Positions 38,803-46,766 of a DNA stretch of 64,000 nt are shown here, piece by piece. Numbering within the stretch: the stretch's first letter is position 1; every line of letters begins with the position of its first letter. The stretch comes from Tritrichomonas foetus (Eukaryota; Parabasalia; Tritrichomonadida; Tritrichomonadidae). The notes under the pieces are model-generated. The model was not told the origin of the DNA and did not search any database. It saw only the letters and a program-made list of their open reading frames with translations. Position numbers and translations under genes: made by a program. The DNA is taken from assembly GCA_001839685.1 (NCBI GenBank), contig MLAK01000363.1, forward strand, positions 1-64,000, read 5' to 3'.

Positions 38803-40065
38803 ATGCTTGGAAAGAAGCTTACTCTTCACGATCTTACATCCAAAGAACTTCAAGGAAAGCGCGTTGTTATGCGTGTTGACTACAACGTCCCATTCGGCAA
38901 GGACGGAAAGATCTCCAACAACCAACGTATCACAGAAACAATCCCAACAATCAAGGAAATCTTTGAAAAGGGTGCCAAGAGCATCGTTCTCCTTTCCCAC
39001 CTTGGCCGTCCAGATGGCAGAGTTGTTCCAAAATACACACTCCGCCCAGTTGCTGAACGCCTCCAAGAACTCTACGGACATCCAGTCACATTCCTTGAAG
39101 ACTGCGTTGGCCCAGCTGTCGAAGCAGCTGTTGCCGACCCAGCCCAAGGCTCAGTCATCCTCCTTGAAAACGTTCGTTTCCACATCGAAGAAGAAGGTTC
39201 AGGTGTTGACGAAAACGGAAACAAGGTCAAGGCCGACCCAGCCAAGGTTGAAGAATTCTGCAACAAGCTTACATCATATGGTGATGTTTACATCTGCGAT
39301 GCCTTCGGTACAGCTCACCGTGGCCACGCTTCAATGGCTGGAATCCACCTTCCAATCCGTGCTGCTGGTAACCTCATCAAGCGTGAACTCGATGCTTTCG
39401 TTCCAGTTATCGAAACACCAAACCGCCCACTCCTTTCAATCCTCGGTGGTGCCAAGGTTACTGACAAGATCAAGCTCATCAACAACCTCCTCGACAAGGT
39501 TGACGAAATGATCATCACAGGCGGTATGGCTTACACCTTCATGAAGGTTGCCTACAACGTCAAGATCGGATCATCCCTCTTCGACGAAAAAGGCGCTGAA
39601 ATCGTCCCACAACTCCTCGAAAAGGCCAAGGCCAAGAACGTCAAGATCCACCTTTGCCAAGACTTCACATGCGGAAACAAATTCGCCGAAGATGCCGAAG
39701 TTAAGACATTCTCACTCGAAGAAGGAATCCCAGACGGATGGATGGGTATGGATGCCGGTCCACTTACAGTTAAAGAATACGTCGAAGCCATCGGCCGTGC
39801 TAACACAATCATCTGGAACGGTCCAGCTGGTGTTTACGAATGGGATAACTTCCAAAAGGGAACACGCGCCATCCTTGATGCTTGCGCCGAAGCTAAGGCC
39901 CGCGGTGCCCTCGTCGTTATTGGTGGTGGTGACTGCGCTGCTTGCGCCATGAAGTGGGGATACACCGAAAAGATCTCACACATCTCAACAGGTGGTGGTG
40001 CCTCCCTCCAACTTCTCGAAGGTGGTGACATGCCAGGACTTATGAAGCTTAGCGACAAACAATAA
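38803..40065 (+). CDS. PGK: Phosphoglycerate kinase
   Basis: The protein (420 residues, about the usual 415) transfers phosphate from 1,3-bisphosphoglycerate to ADP in glycolysis. It shows RVDYNVPF near residue 25, SHLGRP near 66, the ILGGAKVTDKI block near 215, the WNGPAGVYE block near 340 and the GGGDCAACAMKWG nucleotide loop near 372-384. No obvious hydrogenosomal presequence is present. Codon choice is sharply different from the neighbours: mostly AAG, ATC, CTC, GAA and TTC with C-ending codons, as expected for an abundant protein. The promoter carries the same AGTGGTCAnnTCACTT element as the gene at 30. Confidence 0.97.
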   Translation: MLGKKLTLHDLTSKELQGKRVVMRVDYNVPFGKDGKISNNQRITETIPTIKEIFEKGAKSIVLLSHLGRPDGRVVPKYTLRPVAERLQELYGHPVTFLEDCVGPAVEAAVADPAQGSVILLENVRFHIEEEGSGVDENGNKVKADPAKVEEFCNKLTSYGDVYICDAFGTAHRGHASMAGIHLPIRAAGNLIKRELDAFVPVIETPNRPLLSILGGAKVTDKIKLINNLLDKVDEMIITGGMAYTFMKVAYNVKIGSSLFDEKGAEIVPQLLEKAKAKNVKIHLCQDFTCGNKFAEDAEVKTFSLEEGIPDGWMGMDAGPLTVKEYVEAIGRANTIIWNGPAGVYEWDNFQKGTRAILDACAEAKARGALVVIGGGDCAACAMKWGYTEKISHISTGGGASLQLLEGGDMPGLMKLSDKQ

Positions 40066-40256
40066 GTAAATGGTTTGGCTTATTACCTCTAAATTTACAT
40101 TATCTTTTTTTTACTCATTCTTTTCATTTTCCTTGAATGATCATGATGAATTTTCCTCGAAAAGACGAATTCTGCGTTTATTTGTTCAGAATTTGTTTTA
40201 TGGTGAATTAATTGCCGTTTTATGTTAAAATCCCAAAAAAAATTTAAATATGGAAA

Positions 40257-42020
40257 ATGATTGAGGATAAATGCATTGATACAATCACTATATACTTAAA
40301 ATATTTTGGTATTGCTTATTTATTATTTATGATCGGATTGGCAATTCGTTTAACTCATATCGAATTCGAACATAAAATCAGTCCCTCTCATCCATGCTTA
40401 AATATTGCCAATGTTCAAAGTGAAGGAGGCTTTATTTATATACGGTTTGAAAATGATATTCTTCCACGGAATCCTTTAAATTTATCTTCATATTTTGGGT
40501 ATTTCACTTCAGCATTTAATTTGCCCCTTTTGATGCCTCCAGGAAGTGCATTTAAAGCGTCTTTTGATAACAGAACCTTATCAATATCCTTTCCAATTCC
40601 ATTCATCGATGATTATTCTGGAACCCTGTTTTGTGTTGACGAAGAGGTGTATAAGGAGCCGCCATTCCAACTTCCAACTTATAACAGAACTGGTGTTGTT
40701 TATGAGCAAGAAATAAATTTTTCAATTCCGAATTTCAGAAAAGATTATTCAGACACTCAAATTCTTTGTCATGGGGACCGCTCAGAAAATCGATGGTGTG
40801 AAGTAAAGCATATTGGAATGGCTCATGGCAAATTTGTCATGCAAACACAAGCTCATTTCGTTTTTCCCTCTTCTTTTTTGTCACTTGGAGGAAGATCTCC
40901 ACCTTTTGACAACAGTAATGAAAGGATAAGTAATGAACCTTTACTAACAAAACGAAATATAGCTGGAATTTCTGTGGGTGTTGCTGCCAATGATGAAATT
41001 GCGATCCTCACTGATCCTGGGTATTATCGATTTTCTATTTTTGGGATAATTTTCGATTTTATGATTCCAGCTTTTCAAACCTTACAAAAACTCAAACAAA
41101 ATCCACATCTTCATTCTGCAAAACAATTAGATTCATCTAAACAATCTTTGAAGAAACCGGAAAATGTGAATCAACCAAATCTTTTAGAAAGTGATAATCA
41201 AAGAAAGCGAATTAGATTTTTCTTCCATAATTCTAATGATCGAACAAATATTGAACTTATTCAAGCAATTACCAATGAGCCACCTAATTCACCTCCATTT
41301 TTTGATTCTCTAACAATTTTTGAAAACATCGTTCTTGGAATCCAAAAAGGTGACGAAGATTGTGACGCAACACGATCAGAATATGCGAGATATGGACATA
41401 TTTACAATTATAATCACGAAAATACACAAGGGTTTAGAGAACATATTCTTAATTATTTCAAAATCTCAACAGAATATAAAAATAAAAAGCCAATAATTAC
41501 ATTTTTATATACTGAAAATAACGAAAATCATAAAATATTGAATATTGAAGCAGTCAAAAGAATTGTGACTCGAAGTTGTCCATTTTGTGAAATTGTTTCG
41601 TTTTCAATTGACACGCCAAACATTTCGAGTATTCTTGAAATTGCATCTAAATCAACTGTTTTGATTGGAAGAAGTGATGTTGGTTTAGAACACTCTGTTT
41701 GGCTTCAACCTGATTCACATGTAATTGAAATTCGTCCTTATAAATTTTGGTGCGATGATAGATATGAAGTTGCTGCCAAAATTAGTGGATCGCACTATCA
41801 TAGTGTAATGAATACAGGAAAAATTGTTCCACCTCGAAGAAAAGACACAGTAGAGGCACAAAAAGCATTGAATAATTGCTTTAGTGCCCCTTCATATTGT
41901 GAAAGTCAAGATTGCTATGAAATGTTATTGAATCAATTAACTGAACTTGAACTGAATGAATTCAATACTACTTGGAATAGTATTTTGAATGATTTGAAAT
42001 CAAAATATGATTACAAATAG
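40257..42020 (+). CDS. Type II membrane glycosyltransferase, GT61/DUF563 family
   Basis: The protein (587 residues) has a membrane anchor at about residues 10-31 (TIYLKYFGIAYLLFMIGLAI) and then a lumenal domain. The C-terminal third shows the GT61 signature: the SIDTPNISSILEIASKSTVL helix, then GRSDVGLEHSVWLQPDSHVI, which corresponds to the family's GxHGAGLxNxxFxxPGxxxxE. GT61 enzymes transfer xylose, arabinose or GlcNAc in the ER/Golgi; the His of the usual HGAG is replaced here by Ser-Asp-Val-Gly, so chemistry may differ. An out-of-frame ATG seven bases before the start opens a five-codon ORF that overlaps the true ATG. Confidence 0.75.
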   Translation: MIEDKCIDTITIYLKYFGIAYLLFMIGLAIRLTHIEFEHKISPSHPCLNIANVQSEGGFIYIRFENDILPRNPLNLSSYFGYFTSAFNLPLLMPPGSAFKASFDNRTLSISFPIPFIDDYSGTLFCVDEEVYKEPPFQLPTYNRTGVVYEQEINFSIPNFRKDYSDTQILCHGDRSENRWCEVKHIGMAHGKFVMQTQAHFVFPSSFLSLGGRSPPFDNSNERISNEPLLTKRNIAGISVGVAANDEIAILTDPGYYRFSIFGIIFDFMIPAFQTLQKLKQNPHLHSAKQLDSSKQSLKKPENVNQPNLLESDNQRKRIRFFFHNSNDRTNIELIQAITNEPPNSPPFFDSLTIFENIVLGIQKGDEDCDATRSEYARYGHIYNYNHENTQGFREHILNYFKISTEYKNKKPIITFLYTENNENHKILNIEAVKRIVTRSCPFCEIVSFSIDTPNISSILEIASKSTVLIGRSDVGLEHSVWLQPDSHVIEIRPYKFWCDDRYEVAAKISGSHYHSVMNTGKIVPPRRKDTVEAQKALNNCFSAPSYCESQDCYEMLLNQLTELELNEFNTTWNSILNDLKSKYDYK

Positions 42021-42360
42021 ATATTTCACCTTAATTTAGCATTGGTTATATTTTTTTGTCGACTAAAATGTGTGTATGAATTAATTTAATAGTTATTTGA
42101 GTTATTTCTTAAATAAGTTAATATTTCACAAGAAAGTATATTGATCAGAAGAAAGTAAAAGCTATCGAAGAGAGAAGGATTCATAAAAACAAACTCTTTT
42201 AGTATAATCTATAGTTTATTAAAATAACAACAAAATATATTTCTATTTTCTATCTGTTTGCCAACGAGAAATCTAAATTCACGGGGAATCAATCCATATC
42301 CATCATTTGAAAGCTATATTTACTGTGATTAGTTTTACGCGTAAATAGGTTTATCTTTCT
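42021..42360. other. Convergent spacer, no gene seen
   Basis: AT-rich sequence between the 3' ends of the GT61-like and GNAT genes. Nothing is recognised. Confidence 0.55.
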
Positions 42361-42918
42361 TCATTCGTTGGTCACCTTTTGGTATGAAACCGTTTTGGTT
42401 CCAACAACGTAGAATTTCTTCAGAACTAATAATGAACCCCCATCGTTGTACTGTCTGAAAATCTTTTTACATTTGATATATTGATGTTTTAAAAAAATGT
42501 CTACCAATTCAGTATTATTTGCAGAAACGCAAAAAACAATTTCATCGATATTTTGATTATCCAATTTTTTTTCAATCAAATCCAAAAATTTTTCATAAAT
42601 TCCGCAATATTTGAACTCTTGTTTCACATAAATGCAGTCAAGGCGAAATTTATTGTTTCCTTGGGCTTTTTTATATTTCAATCCGCAAACAGTTCCAATT
42701 ATTTCTTCTTTTTCGTGTTCGTCTTTTTTTACTGCTACATATGATAAAGATTCAATTCTTTCCAGAGCCGAGCGAAAGCTGTAAGGGCCCATTGGATCAA
42801 TAAATAATTTACTGGTATATCCAAATTCGTCATATTCCGCATATATAAAATTGTATACTTTTTGAAATTCTTCTCCTCCTCGATAAGGTCGAATCACAAC
42901 TTTGATCGGATTTGTCAT
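42361..42918 (-). CDS. GNAT-family N-acetyltransferase
   Basis: The protein (185 residues) reads as a GNAT fold. IIGTVCGLKYK is the central strand. LDCIYVKQEFKYCGIYEKFLDLIEKKL is motif A, where the acetyl-CoA loop R/Q-x-x-G-x-G/A appears as EFKYCGI. EIVFCVSANNTELVDIFLKHQYIKCKK is motif B. The pyrophosphate loop is less canonical than usual, having a single Gly. The substrate is unknown. The N-terminal IRPYRGGEEFQKVYNFI fits family members that act on small molecules or protein N-termini. Confidence 0.75.
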   Translation of the reverse strand: MTNPIKVVIRPYRGGEEFQKVYNFIYAEYDEFGYTSKLFIDPMGPYSFRSALERIESLSYVAVKKDEHEKEEIIGTVCGLKYKKAQGNNKFRLDCIYVKQEFKYCGIYEKFLDLIEKKLDNQNIDEIVFCVSANNTELVDIFLKHQYIKCKKIFRQYNDGGSLLVLKKFYVVGTKTVSYQKVTNE

Positions 42919-43009
42919 ATTCGTCCCTAAATTAATTTTTTGTTAACTGTTTTTTAGTTAACCATCGAAAATTGGTCAGGTGTCAGAAATATTTTTTGAT
43001 TTAATTTAA

Positions 43010-45166
43010 ATGAGTGATTTTGCATATGTTCTTTCAACAGTGACACCTGTTTCCAGTAGCGAACTTCGTTCAATTCTTGGAAAGATTCAACTTGACGGTG
43101 CTGAATATTGGGCAGTTGGCGATCGCAATAATTTTTTACATACGTTCACTTTCAATCCACAAACAAAATGCTTTAAACGTGCGAATACATTCGAAGCTCA
43201 TGACGGATGGATTTCTGGTTTCGCTTTCATGAAGCCATGCTCGCAATTTCCGGAGGGAGGTTTAATATCATGCAGCCACGACCACACAGTCAAAGTCTGG
43301 GCCCCCCAGTCACTCACCGAACTAAACATGACTGGAAACACACCAGTCTGGACGATGACGCATGACGCCCAGGTCTGTTTTGTATCAACCACTGATGATG
43401 GCAGAATCATATCCTGCGGCTGGGATTCAACATGTCGCATTTGGAAGAGTCCCCAAGATTGCCTCATTCTGCGTCATGAACAATACGCAATTTGGAGTGC
43501 CACACAAATTCCAAATGGATTCATTACCTGTGGTGCTGATAAATCAATTCGTATTTGGTCAACTACAGGTGAGCTTAAGTATAAACTTGATAATGCGCAT
43601 AATGATGTCATTCGCGCATCATTATATATCCCCTCTCGAAACATTGTTGCAACTGCTTCAAATGATGGAACTATTGTTGAGTGGAGACTTAATGGATTAT
43701 CATTATCAAAAGTTGGAACAATTACTGTATCTGATCAATATTTATATTCATTATCTTTACTCGACGATTTTACATATGTTGTTTCAAGTGAAGATCGTTG
43801 TGCTTACGTTGCATCTGCTCATACTTTAATGGTTGCAGATGTTTTACCACTTCCAGATGTTGTTTGGTCAGTTGACGTACTTTCTAATAATGATATCATT
43901 TGTGCAAGTGCTGATGGATGTGTTAGATCATTTACTATGAACCAAGAGCGTCGTTGTGACAAAGAAACAGAAGAAAATTATCTCGGTCGACTTTCTAGCC
44001 TGACTTTTTCAAATCCAGAATTCCAACAAATTAATCCGCTCGATTTACCAGATATTTCATCCCTTTCTCCAGAAAATGCACGTGCTGGAGGTGGCACTTT
44101 AGTTCGAAATGGAAAAGAAATGGTTGTTTGTACATGGAGTAATGGCTATCATCGTTGGTTACAAATTGGAACTGTTGTGATTTCAACTGACGGTTCACAA
44201 AAGAATAAAGTTGCCGATGAAGAAGGAAATGTTTGGGATTATTGTTTCCAAGTTCAACTTGAAGATGGAAGAGAATATCCACTTTATTTAAATCATGATA
44301 CAAATGAATATACAGCAGCTTATGACTTTATGGCAAAACACAATCTTGATTCACATAGTTATTTAATGGAAATTGTTGAATTCATTCAGAAGAATAGGAA
44401 AAAGACAACAATCGATACTTCAACTAAACCATCATTCTTTCCAATGCGAACACCAAACTTCTATACTGAAATAAATACGGAACCAATAATAAATAAGCTT
44501 CGGTCATTAAATAATAATGATCCAATTGTTTCTGATGAACAATTCAGAGCTTTACAAGGACCGATTTCATCTCAACTCTTTAATATTCTTGAAGAAGTTG
44601 TTCTCAAATGGCCACATGATCAATCATGGCCTATTTTGGATATTTTACGTGCAAGAATCACTGATCCATCAGCAAGGCAATTTATACCAGCTGATAGACT
44701 TTGTAATTTAGTAACACATGTTTCGCATGCACAAAATCCACCAGAATTCTTAATTTTAATGCTAATGAGAGTAATTGGAAACATGTTTCAGAATTATAGT
44801 GCAGAAGCTATGTCTAATATTAATATTATTTACATTTTCAACAATTTTGCAATAAGATATCATTCTTTAACACCAAGAACTCAAGCAGCTTATGCAACTG
44901 CTGTCTTAAACTATTCTACTTTCTTACAAGGTAACTCAGCTGCTTCAGAAGCACTCATGGATATTCTTATTGAATTCTTTAGTTCAGTAATGGATGAAAG
45001 CGCACTTCACAGACTTATCTATGCTGCAGGAAATGTTGCAAGTTACTCAGCTGGTGCTAGAAACAAGATCCAATTACATCCTGAAGTAATCGAAATTGCA
45101 AGATCAAAGCAACTTTCACCTGATGTTTCTCAGGCACTTACTGCCCTTATTGATTTGATAAGCTGA
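43010..45166 (+). CDS. PLAA/Doa1/Ufd3-like WD40-PFU-PUL protein
   Basis: The protein (718 residues) starts with about seven WD40 repeats (residues 1-310; SHDHTVKVW, GWDSTCRIW, GADKSIRIW). A PFU ubiquitin-binding domain follows at about 345-460 (WDYCFQVQLEDGREYPLYL, then AAYDFMAKHNLDSHSYL), and a C-terminal armadillo-like PUL domain at about 475-718. This is the domain order of Doa1/Ufd3/PLAA, a ubiquitin-binding cofactor of p97/Cdc48 in endosomal sorting and quality control. Together with the USP and SGT1 genes it gives the window a proteostasis component. Length agrees with yeast Doa1 (715). Confidence 0.92.
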   Translation: MSDFAYVLSTVTPVSSSELRSILGKIQLDGAEYWAVGDRNNFLHTFTFNPQTKCFKRANTFEAHDGWISGFAFMKPCSQFPEGGLISCSHDHTVKVWAPQSLTELNMTGNTPVWTMTHDAQVCFVSTTDDGRIISCGWDSTCRIWKSPQDCLILRHEQYAIWSATQIPNGFITCGADKSIRIWSTTGELKYKLDNAHNDVIRASLYIPSRNIVATASNDGTIVEWRLNGLSLSKVGTITVSDQYLYSLSLLDDFTYVVSSEDRCAYVASAHTLMVADVLPLPDVVWSVDVLSNNDIICASADGCVRSFTMNQERRCDKETEENYLGRLSSLTFSNPEFQQINPLDLPDISSLSPENARAGGGTLVRNGKEMVVCTWSNGYHRWLQIGTVVISTDGSQKNKVADEEGNVWDYCFQVQLEDGREYPLYLNHDTNEYTAAYDFMAKHNLDSHSYLMEIVEFIQKNRKKTTIDTSTKPSFFPMRTPNFYTEINTEPIINKLRSLNNNDPIVSDEQFRALQGPISSQLFNILEEVVLKWPHDQSWPILDILRARITDPSARQFIPADRLCNLVTHVSHAQNPPEFLILMLMRVIGNMFQNYSAEAMSNINIIYIFNNFAIRYHSLTPRTQAAYATAVLNYSTFLQGNSAASEALMDILIEFFSSVMDESALHRLIYAAGNVASYSAGARNKIQLHPEVIEIARSKQLSPDVSQALTALIDLIS

Positions 45167-45605
45167 TTTTTATTTATTTTACTTTATTTTCTAAAAAATA
45201 TCTATTTTATTATTAATTTTAAATTTATGATATTTAACTAAAAATGATTTCCACTAGTTGTGAGTTTTTTAATGGTTTTGTGTTCAAGTTTTCGAGGAAA
45301 TCATGATTTTTAGAATTTGATATATCATTTTCATTCATGCTCAACAATATATTAATAAAATATTTACTAGTATATCATTATACCTCTGCATTACAACCAA
45401 ACTTGAACAAGATTTCCTTCAAGTTTCCACATTTTGAAATGTGATTCTGAATTTCTAGCTTAATTTTTGGATTTACTGCAGAAGTATGTATATCACTGAT
45501 CTATATTAAGTATAATATTGAATATTTATATCTGCATAGTAAGATAATGGTTGATATTTAACATCAACGATAGAAAATTTCTGACCATTAAGGTAGAGTT
45601 TAAAT
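45167..45605. other. Spacer, no gene seen
   Basis: AT-rich. GTTCAAGTTTTCGAGGAAATC and GATTTCCTTCAAGTTT form a weak inverted repeat about 130 bp apart (near 45281 and 45410). GACCATTAA lies near the start of the nucleoporin gene. Confidence 0.5.
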
Positions 45606-46217
45606 ATGCATCTAAAACAACACAAAGTTGATCAAAGCAGCGAATACATACCAACACGACTTTTCCGAGCACGATCCACTCTTACCTCCGCGTCAGTTAT
45701 CAGTTCAAACGAATGTAATTTAAATCCATTATCAGAACCAAAAGTATTCAGTAAAAATGGAATCCAATTTCTTGGACCACCACCGGAACAAAGCATCTAC
45801 GGAAAATCGCAGGCCTTCACAGACAAGCTCGCAAATAAAAATGAAGGAAATAATAGTCCAGCTTGGATAACCGTTTTCTGTTCGGACATGAAAATGAAAA
45901 ACCAAATAGTTGAATATTTCAATAGCTATGGTGAAATTTCCCGCGTGATTCCTCCGACAAATAATTACATTTCTCTCGAATTTGTCAAAAAGTCGGCAGC
46001 AGATGCAATTTTGAAAGAGGAGCAGCCGATAATTGTTGAGAGTCGAACGGCGGTTGTTTGCAAACCAGGAATTTATTCACAGAAAAAGAATGAAAATGAT
46101 TTCGACGATTGTCCAGTTCCTCACTACCAAACACTTAATGAAAAAATCCAAAATGAAATAACTTTACCACAGCTTATTCATGACTTCTTCAAATTCATCG
46201 CGTGGAACTTGTATTAA
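45606..46217 (+). CDS. Nup35/Nup53-type RRM nucleoporin (MPPN)
   Basis: The protein (203 residues) has a disordered N-terminus, a short FLGPPPEQS segment, then an MPPN RRM at about residues 92-160. That RRM contains AWITVFCSDMKMKNQIVEYF, SYGEISRVIPPTNNYISLEF and IVESRTAVVCKPG, matching the Nup35/Nup53 pattern of a dimerising RRM that binds no RNA. The C-terminus ends in an amphipathic helix, LIHDFFKFIAWNLY, like the membrane-binding helix at the end of Nup53. The family links Nup155/Nup205 to the pore membrane. It is shorter than yeast Nup53 (475) and has few FG repeats. Confidence 0.85.
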   Translation: MHLKQHKVDQSSEYIPTRLFRARSTLTSASVISSNECNLNPLSEPKVFSKNGIQFLGPPPEQSIYGKSQAFTDKLANKNEGNNSPAWITVFCSDMKMKNQIVEYFNSYGEISRVIPPTNNYISLEFVKKSAADAILKEEQPIIVESRTAVVCKPGIYSQKKNENDFDDCPVPHYQTLNEKIQNEITLPQLIHDFFKFIAWNLY

Positions 46218-46766
46218 ATTTTTATTTTTCTATTTAAACTATACTATCAAGATCGAAAAGTGTGTCATCTCTTTAATTTTCTGGATTAGTTTCAATTTTA
46301 TTGTTTTGTCTTCTTTGTTGTGTCTTCTTTGTTGTNTCTTCTTTATTGTGCCTTCTTTGTTGTGTCTTCTTTGTTGTGTCTTCTTTGTTGTGTCTTCTTT
46401 GTTGTTTCTTCTTTGTTGTTTCTTCTTTGTTGTTTCTTCTTTGTTGTGTCTTCTTTGTTGTTTCTTCTTTATTGTGTCTTCTTTATTGTGTCTTCTTTAT
46501 TGTGTCTTCTTTATTGTGTCTTCTTTGTTGTGTCTTCTTTGTTGTGTCTTCTATGAATTTTTGGAATAATTTTGAAGCAAATCATGAAGTCATCATTCTT
46601 TGATTAAATTTCGAGATCAACACATTTATTACTTAACGGTGCTCTCTTTGAGTTGTGATTGATCAAATTTGTTATGTGAGTGAAAAATAATGATTAAATC
46701 TATTCAAAAAAAAAATTGTCAATGACAAATTTTATTCAATTTTCTTTATTTCACTTATTACACTAA
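46218..46766. other. Spacer containing the minisatellite
   Basis: Apart from the minisatellite it holds a TCACTTATTACACTAA initiator just before the ATG at 46767. Confidence 0.6.
46311..46548. repeat. 14-bp minisatellite, 17 units
   Basis: TTCTTTGTTGTGTC is repeated 17 times without length change (238 bp). Units vary almost only at positions 7 (G/A) and 12 (G/T). One ambiguous base is at 46336. It begins about 90 bp after the nucleoporin stop. Open frames across it are repeat artefacts, not genes. Confidence 0.93.

Noticed and set aside
38807..39952. Long alternate-frame ORFs inside PGK on both strands
   Set aside because: Shadows caused by the strong codon bias of PGK, which removes stops from the other frames.
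46180..46603. Three Cys/Leu/Phe-rich open frames across the minisatellite
   Set aside because: A 14-bp repeat read in three frames gives open frames by chance; no promoter and no protein features.
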